Assembly: GCA_029931535.1 (NCBI GenBank)
Contig: JAQPZY010000806.1
Span: 306,001 to 370,000, forward strand
Reading direction: 5' to 3'
DNA length: 64,000 nt
DNA from: Margaritifera margaritifera
Taxonomy: Eukaryota; Mollusca; Bivalvia; Unionida; Margaritiferidae
Within the stretch, counting starts at the first letter, position 1. Each line of letters begins with the position of its first letter. The notes under the pieces were generated by a model. It saw nothing but the letters and a program-made list of their open reading frames with translations. It searched no databases and had not been told where the DNA came from. Made by a program: the position numbers and the translations under genes. Shown here one piece after another: positions 1 through 12,440 of this stretch.

Positions 1-124
1 ACAGATTTTGTGTGATTTGGGTCTGAATAATTTATACTTATCTCTGTCATTTCCCTGAGTTGATTGGCTAAAGGAAACAAGTCACAATGAGACTTAAAGT
101 CAATGTATACAAACTTGTGTATAT

Positions 125-127
<3 letters not shown>

Positions 128-196
<69 letters not shown>
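128..196. repeat. (TA)n microsatellite
   Basis: Uninterrupted TA dinucleotide run inside LINE copy 1. Confidence 0.97.
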
Positions 197-197
<1 letters not shown>

Positions 198-433
198 CTT
201 ATCTGACAGGATATTAAATATGTAATTTTGAACTCTTTTTAACACGTATTCCAGAAAAGTATAGAATCATTTTAAAAACGTTCGGTACAACGAATCATAA
301 GTTTCCCATTGAAACTTGGAGGTGGCAAAATTTGGAAATATCTGAAAGAAAATGCGAATTGTGTGCCTCGCAAGATATAGGTGATGAATTTCACTATCAT
401 TTTCAATGTAATTTTTTTTTCCTGAAATAAGAA

Positions 434-454
434 ATCTCTCTCTCTCTCTCTCTC

Positions 455-530
<76 letters not shown>
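434..530. repeat. (TC)n(TA)n compound microsatellite
   Basis: About 12 TC units are followed by about 36 TA units. The tract sits at the place where LINE copy 2 (near 14065) has only a short run of A then TATATA, so it grew after this copy inserted. Confidence 0.95.
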
Positions 531-532
<2 letters not shown>

Positions 533-1259
533 AAGTATATAAAAAATGTTAATACATACAAATTTAGTGAGTTGCTAAATAACACAAATGTTAACGTGCA
601 GATTAAATGAAGTAAATTTATTGTACTGATATTTAAATAATTCTGTTCCCATGTAAACTCAAAGTAATTATGTATAATACCTTTTCACCCCACTTTGTCA
701 TGTATATCCAAAGTATTGATCATAATATTTCTCTTTCTGCCCTTCACTTCTGTGCCTTTTTTTATCTGCTATACCACCGTTAATTATTTGTACTTGTACT
801 TCATCTCATATGTCTTTTGTTAGACCTGAGTTGGCAATACAGTTCTGTTCTGTTAGGTATATTTGTCCGAAAAAGAAATTGCCAGTGAACCTTCCTGAGC
901 TAAGATATGACATATTTTTTACTCTGACAAGTCATAATCTTTGGCAAAAAAATACAACAAACAGTATCTCGAATATTCAAAATTATCTTGTGAAAAACCA
1001 CTCCAGCCTGCCATGCGATCTTTTTTGTTACCTTAATTAAAGACCTAAAGAAAAGATTTATTTAAACACAAGAAAAAAAAAAAAGGTAATGAAGAAAATC
1101 GCAGACTCTCTTGCAGTACAATTCACTTTGAACTCAGATAGAATCGTAATCAGTCTCGTTGTTATCCGATGATTACTTGTTACAATCATATAAATATCCC
1201 CCATCATTATCTCTACTATAGATTGTACGCGTTTAGAGCATACTGTTTCAGTAACAACA

Positions 1260-2150
1260 AAAATCATCAATGAAATAAATATTTCTCAATAAAGACGAAA
1301 TTATCGTTATATTCAACGATTTTGTATTTTTGTTAAAAAAAAAGCTTTAGAACTATTGCATCGGCTTTTTTTCAGGGACATAACCAAAAGACTCAAAAAA
1401 CAATTCTTTACACAAGTGTTTTGTATGCAGTATTGGCTTCTACACCATAACACTGCTTTGACACCGCGTTTTAGATCCAATCAGCTATACTGGATATTTT
1501 ATTTGAAGGTGTTCCTTTCTATACGGTTCACATATGGTGGGCAACACAAGATGCATACGGTTTACTCAATAGATCGCGTACGTATCGTGACTTCTTTGTC
1601 GGTATCACCGTTACCTGTGCAATGGATCATGCAATTTTCTAAACAGGAAAGCCAAAACGCTTACAAAATCTATAGACTTTCGTGTCCTATTGGTATTCTG
1701 GATCCCGATTTCAGTAAGAATTAATTGAGTTGTAACCAACTTTATCGATTTTTGTTTAGCAAGATTTGTGTTTGTTTGCGTAAATTAATTTCACTGGTCT
1801 TAGATCGTCAAGGCGGCAAAAACTTTTGCTGGGGTAAATTAGCCTATTTCACAAGTTAAGTCCCAAAAGGTGTAGAACCAATTAATCATTTGATAGAGAG
1901 TTCAGTTTAGTTTTCCAATGCAAAACATAAATTTTCACTGAAATTCAATGTGTGACCAAGAATTTTCAAATTCACAAATTATCTGCATAAATTCCGTGTA
2001 ATGAATTTATGCGGTATGTACATTCAGTACAATTTTTTTACCTTATTTTTATGTACTGTGTTTATTGTGATTCAGTGAAAAAGATATTTACAGGTTCATT
2101 CCATTCAGCTATCCAGTAATATGACAAAAGTCGACTCGTTGCATAAATGA
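1260..2150. repeat. Diverged segmental duplicate, copy A
   Basis: This ~0.9 kb stretch aligns collinearly, with many small indels, to 9835-10760. Shared blocks include a CGTGACTTCTTTGTC block near 1590 (10180 in the other copy), a GTTTGTTTGCGTAA block near 1770, and an AGTCTAGTTTTCCAATG-like block near 1905. An ORF at 1356-1724 in this copy is not kept in the other, so I do not call it coding. The origin is unknown: an old local duplication or an undescribed repeat family. Confidence 0.7.
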
Positions 2151-2159
2151 CTTTCAAAA

Positions 2160-4285
2160 CAATACTCTACAATTCTAGTGTTTAAAAAGCCTCTGTCAGA
2201 TGTAAACAGCTATTACCAATGAATCATAAAAGATTTTGTTTTAAAAAAGGTTAAATCTTGTTCAAAAGCAGAAGAAAAAAGGTTAGAAAATTTAAACCTC
2301 ACACTACATCAAAGAGAAACACAGACATGAAAGAAAACCAGAGATTTAGATTTGATCTTCATGTCTTTGTTTTCGGGCTGGTTTTATTTAATATGTAGGT
2401 GGACCAGCATTGCATGGTAGATTCAAGAGCTCATCAAATGTGAGCAAGGCTTCCTCCGTAAGTGCCAAGATCTGAAATAGGTTATTGAGGCTTATGGTCA
2501 GAGACCATGGTTAAAGATACAATATAAAAATTACAAAAGTGGTGTGTAGACCAACTTCTTGTGCTGTAAATTACAGCTATTGTTGCAGCTTTCATTGACA
2601 TGACTATTCTGATGTAAGTTTCGGGTCGTCAGTATATTTCTGAACCTAATCATCGATATTCCATCAATTTCAACAGATTTCTTTATATAGTCTCTTTGTT
2701 AATAATATGCCCTTGAGGAAATTACAGAAAATTAAAAACAAATCAATCTTTTCGTGGCTAAATCATTGCGTCCTGAGCCACAGAAGTGCTAAGTTTCTGT
2801 GAAAATATCGTAAGACAGTCTGGAAAATGTTGTAATTTTATATGATAACCGATGATAAAAAGGGTGTTTTGTATTTGCTTTCGTATTACGAGATGAAGTG
2901 GAAAGATTTTGATCCAAACTTCAACAATGGCAAATAAATGTAATTATTATAAATTGAACAGATATATTGTGAAATCTCCTGAACATCTAAGTCTGAGGAC
3001 ATAGATGCAACCAATCAAATATCTACCATAATCTTTCTTCAGTCAAGTTATGTTATGTCGTGCACACTAGCGTAACGCATACTAACCAACACACTAACAT
3101 ACTAATCACTTGAATTATAAAACAATGGGAAACATCAAATGTTACCTTTAGAAAGCACTGCACGTTTTTCTCGATAAATTGTAATAAAGTTAGGGTATAT
3201 GCCATTTGTATTTAAGTCTCCGTTTATAGATTTTTTTTAGAGTTTAGTAATTATTTGTTTGATTATGGGGAGTCGGTGTTGGGAAGATATTTCTCAAACT
3301 GAGTAATTAGACAATTACTACGAGCAGGCTTCATAATGCATAGTATTGACGAGACTTTATGGTAGCATGGATTAGTTTCGTAAAATGGACCCACCCTAAT
3401 TTCTTAATATAAGTAATTTTCGGAATATTCTCTCTTATAAGTGTTTAGTCATTTGAGATATGAATAATTATGTGTTTTAGATGTTTTATAATGTTTTCCA
3501 GTATATGACTTTAAATACCGATCTACGGCTTACACAATCGTACTGATGAATCATACACATATCAAGCGAGAAAATACACGCAATTGTGACATTAAGGTCT
3601 CGTGAATGTGTGGTCGTCGTTAGTTGATTATAGGAAAATTATTTGAACCCTTCAGTTGACAACGACTGTTGTCCTGAAGCCTTTGGAAATAGGGAAAACA
3701 TCTACGTCAAGCTAGGCTCATGCAAGTGTTCGACATTGCTTGTTCAGCTTGATAGTGAGATGATATAAGACCCTTGGCGTGCTACAATATTAATCTTCAC
3801 ACGTTTTTATTAAACACAACATAAGTGTTGAAGTCTTTATGTGTTTTGTGAGTTATTCCTTTGACAACACATTTATTGTTTTAAGGTTATTTGGAATATA
3901 TATAATAAGTCTTCAAGTCTTTAGTCGTTACCATTATGAAGAAAAACGGAAGTCGGACGCATTTGGAACAAGTTTACAACTGCATACAACTTTCATGAGT
4001 TTATAACATTAGCCAGTACAACGAAGTACTGTTACTAAAGAGGGAATGATATATATATACCGTTTTTTAATTTTGTCTTCTTTCTTTTATCTATTGTTTA
4101 TCCTCTGTTTGTTTATTTCCCCGTCATTGAAACATGTAGGAGTCAAGAAATTATCTTGGCTTTTATGTTTCGTGTTTGTTTTGTGGGTGTAAATTGTTTC
4201 TTCCCCCTTCCCCTGACGAAGAGCTTATTTGACTCGAAACTTTGGGAAACTGTTTTGTATTTGTGCCGTTATCTCTTTTTGTGTC
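2160..4285. other. No recognisable feature
   Basis: AT-rich single-copy-looking sequence. I see no ORF with protein character, no clear repeat and no RNA gene. Confidence 0.5.

Positions 4286-4287
<2 letters not shown>

Positions 4288-4361
<74 letters not shown>
4288..4361. repeat. (TA)n microsatellite
   Basis: About 37 TA units. The open frames crossing it on both strands (isoleucine-tyrosine runs) are artefacts. Confidence 0.97.
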
Positions 4362-4364
<3 letters not shown>

Positions 4365-5690
4365 GGTTCTTTCATATCCCGTTTGATATGCTTCTAAGTC
4401 TTCGAGTAAAACGTTACAACAGAGAAACATGAATCAGGCGTATCCCATGGCATTAAAAGATTGCAGTCATTGAATTTTATGATGATGACTGTTTGACGGA
4501 CCCTATTGCAGTCTTACAGAATCATATGGGGATCAAAACTCTTGTGTTGCGTATAAATTTTAATCGTGTCAAGGAAAACTCAGTAGATTTGTACAGCAAT
4601 GAAATCATTCAAGTCTAATTGTAATGCATTTAAGTAGCTTTGTTTCTAGTGAATAACTTCAAACTGTTTGAGAGTTTAATATATTTTCATCAGGTGTTTT
4701 ATACAAAGAGATTCTCAATAACTAAAATAATGTATAGATGATACTCCTCCTTCCATAAATGACGTAAAATTCAAATAACAATTTACTTCCATTTGGGGGA
4801 AACAAAGCAGTTTTTATTCGAAAAGTATACAGAACATTAATTGTCATGGCGCCATTGCTCTATAATATTGATTTGCATAATAATGATATTTTTTCATATT
4901 TTTTTATGAGTTCGGGATGTGTTTTATAGCCAACGTGAAATGCTTTATATAATGAAATATACTTTACGTTAGTTCGACGATGGTTGCACAAACGCTACTG
5001 ATTCGAATCTTTGCTTGCTTCACGCGAACAATAACACGTCATAACTATCTATGAAGTAATAAGAGGTGAAGAAAATGGCACGTGTAGAAACTCCTGAAAA
5101 GAATGGATATGAATAATTGAGAGACTTTGAAAGGGTCTTAGGTATCAACTACATACTACATTAACTGAGTAAATAATAAACTGTTATTGGATGTTAGTGT
5201 AGTCCCTAAAAAAAATAATTAATAGCTGCTTCTCAGCCCAGTGAAGAATGTTACCTGTATTCAGAAGAAAGCGGCATTAGATCATAAGCAGAAGATGTAA
5301 AAAAAAAAACAAAAAAAAACGTTTATTTTTGGGATTCAAGCTTTTGGCTTTTACATAAGATGACAGAGTGAACAGGTGTGATTCAACCGGTTCCAGAATG
5401 TCACTTGCACGAAAAATATCAATCATTTCATTCCCATGCAACTATTTCCAGATAATGTTGAATAACGTATTCTTATATATTGTATCCAAATTAACGCCTA
5501 ACATAAGTAAGATAGTTTTGGTGTATTTGAAGTAACTAATGCACTTTATTTCATCATAAATGTAGAAAAATGAAGAAATTATAAAGGGAACTTCGTGTAG
5601 TGATGCCTCTGAAAGCATCTTTTTATTCTTTTCAGAATGCTTAATTTATTTTCTGCATATCAGATACATTAATGTATCCGATATTAACTC
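4362..5690. other. No recognisable feature
   Basis: AT-rich non-coding sequence, with A-rich low complexity near 5298-5320 only. Confidence 0.5.
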
Positions 5691-5697
5691 GCTCAAA

Positions 5698-5880
5698 GAT
5701 AAGATAAGATAAGATAAGATTTATTTAAAGTCGGCATGATTTAAAACAACAGTTCAACATAAGCTCTAATGAGCTTTTTACCGACGTGACATAATAAAAT
5801 AATAATGACATTAAAACAAAGATTTGCAAGACATACAAACATAGAACATAGATACAATTGAAGAAAAACAAATAGCGCAT
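5698..5880 (-). mobile_element. Retroposon 3' end with (TTATC)n tail
   Basis: Read on the minus strand, a unique segment with the words GGTAAAAAGCTC and CATGCCGACTTTAAATAA ends in about five TTATC units. A short pentamer tail of this kind is how many CR1/L2-like LINEs and their SINEs end. Only the 3' piece is visible, and the 5' limit is a guess. Confidence 0.5.
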
Positions 5881-6935
5881 AACTTAAAATATAGACAAGC
5901 TGAATATTTTAAAATCTTAGTAATTAGAAGTGAATTCCGTATTTAGGCCATAAAAAGAAAAAAAGAAAAAAAGAAAAAAATTACTACAAAATTACAGGTT
6001 AACAATCGAAATTTATATTAAATGCAAGAGGCAGAAGTAGCAATTTTGGACTAAAATCAGGCTGAGATGCAGATTATGCATTAATTTAAAGAAAGGAGCT
6101 CGCAGTTGGCACCTGATAGTATATAAGACAAGGACACATATAACAAAATGGCAACACAAATATTAGTTGTTGTTATCATGGCAGGATGGGGGGGGGGGCT
6201 TTATTTGCAGATATTACATTTACAGTCGAAAGTATTGACATTAATTAGAATCCCTTTAAAAAGAGTAAACGCGTTCCTTTTGTCGTCTTCCTTCTGAAAC
6301 AAAATATTTATCGATGAAATTCTTCCATCTGTGCAATTATTTGTTCATAAAAGAAACTGTCTTGTAACATGTTTTCTTCTACATTTAATCCATGTTGGAC
6401 TACAAGAATTGCTGATCGAAAGTCAGGCTGAGAACAACTGATTGTGTGCCAAGAAGGGCAGGAATTTGCATAGCAGATACATACATAACCAAATTCTTCG
6501 ATACATATATGTAGAAGTTAAACTTTATATGTGGTAATAGTTGCGTAAACTATAAATTTTAGCAGAATCTAACTATTTTTTAAAAATTTTCTTGCATTAT
6601 TAAAGAAGAGATGTTTGCAACAAAAATTCATATACAAATATTTTGACTTAAATTCAAATGATAACCAAAGTGTCTGTGTCTTCAAAACAGTAGTTCAAAT
6701 AAGTAATCCCTTGAGTATTGTGTCATAAGGGGTGGGAGTTGTATGTTCATCCAGTTGGCAAATACATGTACACTTTACAATGTGGGAAGGAGGTGTCCAT
6801 GATCAGACGTAAAGGGTCACTAACATAAAATGTAGGGCAGAGTGCCACATACGAGGGTCGTGGAATGTCGGTTTCTGTTAAATTCAAGGTTCTATCACTA
6901 CTATCATAGGATGCCATCCGCCTGTTGGTCTACAT

Positions 6936-7123
6936 CAGGGGTCCCCAACCTTTTTGTGCCTACGAGCACATTTGTGAGTTTATGAGAGAGTGGCGGGCAC
7001 CAACCAATTAACTTGACCCATATTTTAAAAATTATTTATTATTCATTATAACCTCTTCCGCGGGTACACAAAAAACATTAGCGAGCACCATGGTACCCGC
7101 TACCACCGCGTTGGGGACAACTG
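6936..7123. mobile_element. hAT-type MITE, 188 bp
   Basis: The imperfect terminal inverted repeats are CAGGGGTCCCCAAC at the left and CAGTTGTCCCCAAC read inward from the right. They are flanked by a perfect 8-bp target duplication GTCTACAT (6928-6935 and 7124-7131). Length, terminal CAG and 8-bp duplication fit a non-autonomous hAT element. It has no coding capacity. Confidence 0.93.
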
Positions 7124-7617
7124 GTCTACATCATCTTCAATTCCTTTGTTTCGATTTTGACTTTTATTTCCTATTCTCGTGTTAACTCTACGCTTTACCT
7201 TCAGTCTGTTTGATTGTATATTGGTAACACTTTGTTTGTACAGTATAAATTCTAACATACTATTTCGCGTAGATGTAATCATTAGCAGGCTTATTCTTCA
7301 TACAATTTGGATAAAGAAAACACATCATCCATCTGATTTTCTTCCAATCCACGAATATACCATCAGACAGTTTTATGCGACTTGGATACGAATTAAATCA
7401 TGCTTCGTTTCTGATGAGCGATTCGCTTCTGAATGCCTTGGAGTTCGACACAATGGGGCAAAGAAATCCCAAAATTCAATACAAATCTACGCTGTCTGTC
7501 GTTTCATCAAACCTTGTTGTACAATAAGATAGCGAAAGGAAATTTTGCGTTTATCAGTTGCAAGTTGTGAGATACTCCACTTATTATCTAATTCCTTTTT
7601 CTCCGTACAATTGCCAT

Positions 7618-7939
7618 ATTGGGAATCTTCTTGCTGATCTGTTATACTGGTCATGAAATAACTATTGGGAATCTTCTTGCTGATGTGTTATACTACTCAT
7701 GGAATAACTATTCGGAATCTTCTTGCTTATGTGTTATACTGGTCATGGAATAACTATTGGGAATCTTCTTGCTGATGTGTTATACTGGTCATGGAATAAC
7801 TATTGGGAATCTTCTTGCTGATGTGTTATACTGGACATGGAATAACTATTCGGAATCTTCTTGCTGATGTGTTATACTGGTCATGGAATAACTATTGGGA
7901 ATCTTCTTGCTGATGTGTTATTCTGGACATGGAATAACC
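7618..7939. repeat. Minisatellite, 46 bp x 7
   Basis: Exactly seven 46-bp units (322 bp), each beginning ATTGGGAATCTTCTTGCTG or a close variant. The last unit is the most diverged. Confidence 0.95.
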
Positions 7940-8580
7940 ATTGCAGTTTCTGTTGCTGAGAGGTGATATAGTCAGTAAGAATCGTTAAAATTTCTTACTT
8001 TCAGAGCAATGCCCATATGACTGAGAATTCGCCCTGTGCATAATTTAATACGACTACTTAGTATTTTGATTTCCGTTATATTCTTTAGCAACAGAACAAA
8101 GACTTGATTTGGTCATCCATATTGGTTGACAGTTTATTATCTGCAAAGGTTAATGTACAAAGATTATGGTGGATAGCTCCTATTGTGACAAATCAAGACA
8201 GAAAGTTTTTGTTCTCGCATAGTCAGGAAAAACATTCAGACAGTCTGTATCTAGCTTGAAAGAGTTGATTTTAATAGAATGGTCTTCGATACCAAATAAA
8301 TTATGATTGAAATTATTTATATTTAATTTGATTTGAAAAGTATTGGAAAAACTATTTAAAAAAAAACAAAAAAACAACAAAACAACAGGTTTTTAGTGGG
8401 ATATTGAAAAATTACTTTCTTTGGTTCGTTTCTGTAAGGTATTACATCTGTTCATGCAAAAATAAACCCGCGATTCAGCAATACAATGGCCAAGGTCATT
8501 AAGTCCGAAAATTAGTGTCTCCGGCACGCAATAGAAGTAGTAATTCTTTTTCTTTAAAATACGAAACTGAAGAGCGCCAC

Positions 8581-8692
8581 CTTATGTACAGATTGGTACA
8601 AAATCTTATGTACAGATTGGTACAAAATCTTATGTACAGATTGGTACAAAGTCTTATGTACAGACTGGTACAAAGTCTTATGCATAGATTGA
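8581..8692. repeat. Minisatellite, 24 bp x 4.7
   Basis: Units of CTTATGTACAGATTGGTAC plus five bases. Because 24 is a multiple of three, it creates open frames on both strands that I do not regard as genes. Confidence 0.95.
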
Positions 8693-8739
8693 GTTTTATT
8701 CAGAAATCCTAACGACGAAAACTGTGTTCTTTCTGATAG

Positions 8740-8845
8740 GTTTTGTAACTGAACCATCACGTCTTGTCTTACACACCGCAGCCGTCTTTGAGGACGGAAA
8801 GGCCAGCGATGTGTCCAATAATTGGAATCTCTGCAACAATGGCAC
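8740..8845 (+). CDS. Candidate internal exon, unknown protein
   Basis: A 106-nt open segment lies between a good acceptor (pyrimidine-rich TGTGTTCTTTCTGATAG) and a consensus donor GTAAGT at 8846. It starts with two bases that complete a codon and ends with two spare bases. The 34 complete codons read FVTEPSRLVLHTAAV, then FEDGKASDV, then SNNWNLCNNG, which has ordinary protein composition, unlike the surrounding AT-rich translation. I do not recognise the family. No partner exon was found nearby. The minisatellite just upstream would lie in the intron. Chance origin is possible. Confidence 0.4.
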
Positions 8846-8869
8846 GTAAGTGCACGATTACAATCTTTT

Positions 8870-9834
8870 TTTTTTTACGTTAACCAGTCAGCCAAAGCTC
8901 TTAAGGAAATTGAGATACTGATATAAAGTACTTATGTATTCACAGATATTTAACCTTTGAGGTTATTGAACATTATGTCTCTCCAATATAAGACTCAAAG
9001 TATTTTCTGCTTGCGAAATCAGATATAATGATGTGGTACCATTCGCGTAAGATAAAAAGAATGAATTTCTACCACTTCTTTTATCATTTTCTGACGAGGT
9101 GCGTGTATTATTTCGGTTAATGTGTGCTTCTTTGCTCGATCTTCGTGCATTGTATGAGGAGAACGTAGGATTAGCAATATGAGACAAGAAATTCAAGAAT
9201 TTGATTTTGTTCCACATCTAACAACAGTCTTAAACGTTTTCCTTATTGCACGGAAAGTTAGTATTTTCCGAGAAACAATTGGACAGCATTTAACTTTTCA
9301 CTGTGCGCCTCATAAGCTATTTAAGTACATATTTGCAAATAAATTTAAGGAATGCTTGTGAATAAAATAAAATATGGAATGTTTGATTGATTTGGTTTGG
9401 GTTTTTAATTACCAGTAGATGTGATAATAATGACTATCATTACCGACATAGGAATCTATAATTACCGGTAATCCAGACATGTTTCTATTATATTCGTCGT
9501 TGATCTTCGTGGGACTCTAGAAATCCGTTTTACTGTCAAAATTTGTTTCGCTTAAATCCATTTTCAATTCTTTTTCAACTTGTAGAGAGCAAAGCCCAGT
9601 ACATAGAAGCTTTCTTGACTTAATTGTAAACTGAGAAAAATTAGTTATTAGAACAGAAGAAAGCAAAGCGAAGAAGAAATTTATTAGATTATTACAATTC
9701 AATTCGAACTCGTAAAGAAGTGTTACGAGTCTGCATTAGATTTTCTTTTTTTTTTTCTCAATGATTAACTGAATTCAACTTTATTATTGCTATCGTACAT
9801 TTCACGGTTTAAGATTAAATTAATTCAGTCACGA
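8870..9834. other. No recognisable feature
   Basis: AT-rich sequence with short open frames on both strands (for example 9179-9361 plus, 8963-9217 minus) that show no domain and no splice context I trust. Confidence 0.4.
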
Positions 9835-10760
9835 AATAAAGGCATCAATAAAATAAATATTTATCAACCACGATAAGGTTATGGTTATATTTGACGATGT
9901 TCTTAGTTTTCTTAAACAATCATAGTTAAAAATCAATATTTGTGATGTTTCCGACTAGCACGCAGCATATATTTCATCGCAAGTTACAATACATTTCGAA
10001 AATATATTATTTACGAAATATTTATTTATGCAATGATCGCCTTTAAACCAGAACACTAATCAGCTCTGTTGGATATTAATTACTGTTAAAAAAAAAAATT
10101 CCTTTTTCATACGGTTCACAGAGGGTGGGTAGTGGTAGGTGCGTAGGGTTTACCTAATACTAATAAATTGCATACCTTCCGTGACTTCTTTGTCAACATG
10201 GCCGTTACCTGAGTGATGGATTGTACATTGTTCTGGAGAAGGGAAACGAAAACAGTCTTGATGCTTTTGGATCTCCATTACAGCTTCAGTGGGTTGAAGT
10301 GTAATCAAATCTATCGATTTTATTAGGAAAGCGTTGGGTTTGTTTGCGTAAGTTAATTTTCTCGGTCTTAAATCGTTAAGGCTGCAAGAACTACCGCTAA
10401 GGTTTAATTAGCCTATTTCATGAGGTGCATCCAGAAAGGTGGAGAAGCAATCAATCATAAATACGAGTCTAGTTTTCCAATGTTAAGCATCCAGTTTCAC
10501 AGAAAAGGAATGTCAACAAGGATTTTCAAAATTTGCTTGTCAGTAAAACAAATATAAATTTAATCTCAGGAATGCATAAGATTTAGTTCAAGAATTATAG
10601 TGGCTTTGAAAAGCTTAATCAATATTCTGAGATATGGTTAGTTTCCATATTTATTTACCGTCTTCATTTTGATTCAGTCCAAAATTTCACCAGGTTCTTA
10701 CATTGTTCCCACGTTTATTGTATACCTCAAAGATTGAATTACCGAATATCACAAAAGAGG
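9835..10760. repeat. Diverged segmental duplicate, copy B
   Basis: Collinear partner of 1260-2150, in the same orientation about 8.6 kb away. Divergence is high and indels are frequent, so the duplication is old. Confidence 0.7.
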
Positions 10761-10769
10761 ACTCATGTC

Positions 10770-11480
10770 ACATACGAACGTATGGACAAAATATATATAT
10801 ACCTATGTTTGTAATGTCCTTCAAGGAAATGAGAGACATCAACCTTGCACGATTCATTGCTTCGACATTGTGTATTGAACACACTAAAGCCCTGTGTTAA
10901 TTTAATTTTTCTCCATCGTTTCTAGGTAGCAACTTAATTCCTCACAAATCAACGGCATTAAAAAGCACTCAATCAATTGTATCTCGAGTTACATCTCTGA
11001 ATTACCTGCAAATTGATGTTTACATTTCACTGCGGCAGAAAATAGAAGCAGATTGTTAACATATTGATTCAATAAATATAAAATGGATTTATCTGCCGTG
11101 TGTATGATCAGATCTGACACCCCGCGGCGATAAACGGGAAGCAACCATGATAAATTTTCAGGTAGCTTTTCCTGTAGAAGAATTAACTATACTTTTACCA
11201 TTTTGTATGAAAAATGGTTGTTAACGTATTATATTAAAAAAATGAAATTCAGGTTTTTCAGGGTTGTTTGCTCTTTTACTTTATTTGTATCAGACTAAAC
11301 AATTAGGAATCACATGGATATCATTTTGATAAAAATTTAAGAGATTTATTTGCCATTATCTGCTGCCGTTGAATTTATGTTGTATATTCCCACCACTCCT
11401 TTACTGATCAAAACCGTATCCACAATATTAATATCTCCAGCGTGCTAAAAAATTAAAATTGTAAATACCAGTGCCATTTA
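10770..11480. other. No recognisable feature
   Basis: AT-rich non-coding sequence. Confidence 0.4.
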
Positions 11481-11961
11481 CTGTCTATGTGACGGCCAGG
11501 AAAACTGAGAAAAAGAAACAATTGCTGTCTATGTGACGGCCAGGAAAACTGAGAAAAAGAAACAATTGTTGTCTATGTGATGGCCAGGAAAACTGAGAAA
11601 AAGAAACAATTGTTGTCTATGTGGTGGCCAGGATAATTGAGAAAAGAAACAATTGCTGTCTATGTGGTGGCCAGGAAAACTGAGAAAAAGAAACAATTGT
11701 TGTCTATGTGATGGCCAGGAAAACTGAGAAAAAGAAACAATTGTTGTCTATGTGGTGGCCAGGATAATTGAGAAAAGAAACAATTGTTGTCTATGTGATG
11801 GCAGGAAAACTGAGAAAAATAAACAATTGTTGTCTATGTGACGACCAGGAAAACTGAGAAAAAGAAACAATTGTTGTCTGTGTGACGGCCAGGAAAACTG
11901 AGAAAAGGAAACAATTATTGTCTATGTGACGGCCAGGAAAACTGAGAAAAAGAAAGAATTG
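11481..11961. repeat. Minisatellite, 44 bp x ~11
   Basis: Eleven units starting CTGTCTATGTGACGGCCAGG. Two nearly identical shortened variants (GGATAATTGAG type) recur about 130 bp apart, which indicates spread of a variant within the array. Confidence 0.95.
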
Positions 11962-12054
11962 TCGGAGCATGTGACCATATAAATGTATCAGATTAGCTTT
12001 TTTTGTACGGTACAGCTGTCACAGATTGTCTATAGTAAACGAATTTTATATTTT

Positions 12055-12225
12055 CGTGAAGAATGGAAACAGGCAAATGTTAGTTATATTCACAGAACAA
12101 AAATAGGACGAAAATCTTGTCTCTAATTACAGACCTGTGTCTCTACTAATCTCAGGTAAAGTATTATAACAAATGTGTTTATAAACATTTGTATTACTAT
12201 TTTGGAGCCAATAACCTAATTAGCC
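12055..12225 (+). mobile_element. LINE reverse transcriptase fragment (fingers region)
   Basis: The translation, with frameshifts, gives EEWKQANVSYIHRTK and then a SNYRPVSLL-like stretch followed by SGKVL. This is the start of the RT domain in Jockey/CR1-type LINEs. The rest of the same RT appears in order on the same strand at 15312-15545 and 16240-16895, so I read all three as one copy split by later insertions. Confidence 0.65.
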
Positions 12226-12440
12226 ATTTGCAATCTGTTGTATACATACAGTCATATGACAAAGGTAGTTAAGTCGACTCAAACTAAGTAAGCTGCCTCA
12301 GGTTCTGTTATCACCACCTTGTCAAACGGATTCCACAGTTCTGCTAATCTAAACATTTTCCTCCATCAGTATTGTAACCAGATACATCCAAACATGAGGA
12401 TAGAAAGTCTGCGCTTGTTAACAATTTTCAGGCATTCAAA
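12226..12440 (+). repeat. Inverted repeat, left arm
   Basis: This ~210 bp is closely related to the reverse complement of 15095-15312. The longest shared part includes TTTTCCTCCATCAGTATTG and the following CAGATACATCCAAACATGAG block. The two arms enclose 2.65 kb and lie between RT pieces of one LINE. Confidence 0.8.

Larger units (their letters stand above)
1..857 (+). mobile_element. 3' end of a non-LTR retrotransposon (LINE), copy 1
   Basis: This is the C-terminal end and 3' UTR of a LINE polyprotein, already running at the window edge. At about 280-410 the translation reads TTNHKFPIETWRWQN, then ISERKCELC, then DIGDEFHYHFQC. That is the conserved tail after the reverse transcriptase in many invertebrate LINEs: an (I/V)E(T/A)GRW-type motif followed by a C-x2-C...H...C zinc-finger-like module. 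The frame is broken by two (TA)n tracts. The 3' UTR (about 600-857) is shared with the copies at 13.7-15.0 kb and 15.56-16.2 kb and ends in a short TTCTG-type repeat. It is a dead fragment; the clade is not certain. Confidence 0.75.

Noticed and set aside
403..585. Open frames of isoleucine-tyrosine repeats over (TA)n tracts (also 4156-4432, 36135-36541, 41441-41626, 46051-46233)
   Set aside because: They exist only because ATATAT has no stop in any phase; no protein context on either side.
1356..1724. 122-codon ORF
   Set aside because: Lies in the duplicated segment but the frame is not kept in the copy at 9835-10760, and the composition is not protein-like.
7179..7532. 117-codon ORF
   Set aside because: No domain or motif, overlapping minus-strand frame, no splice or promoter context.
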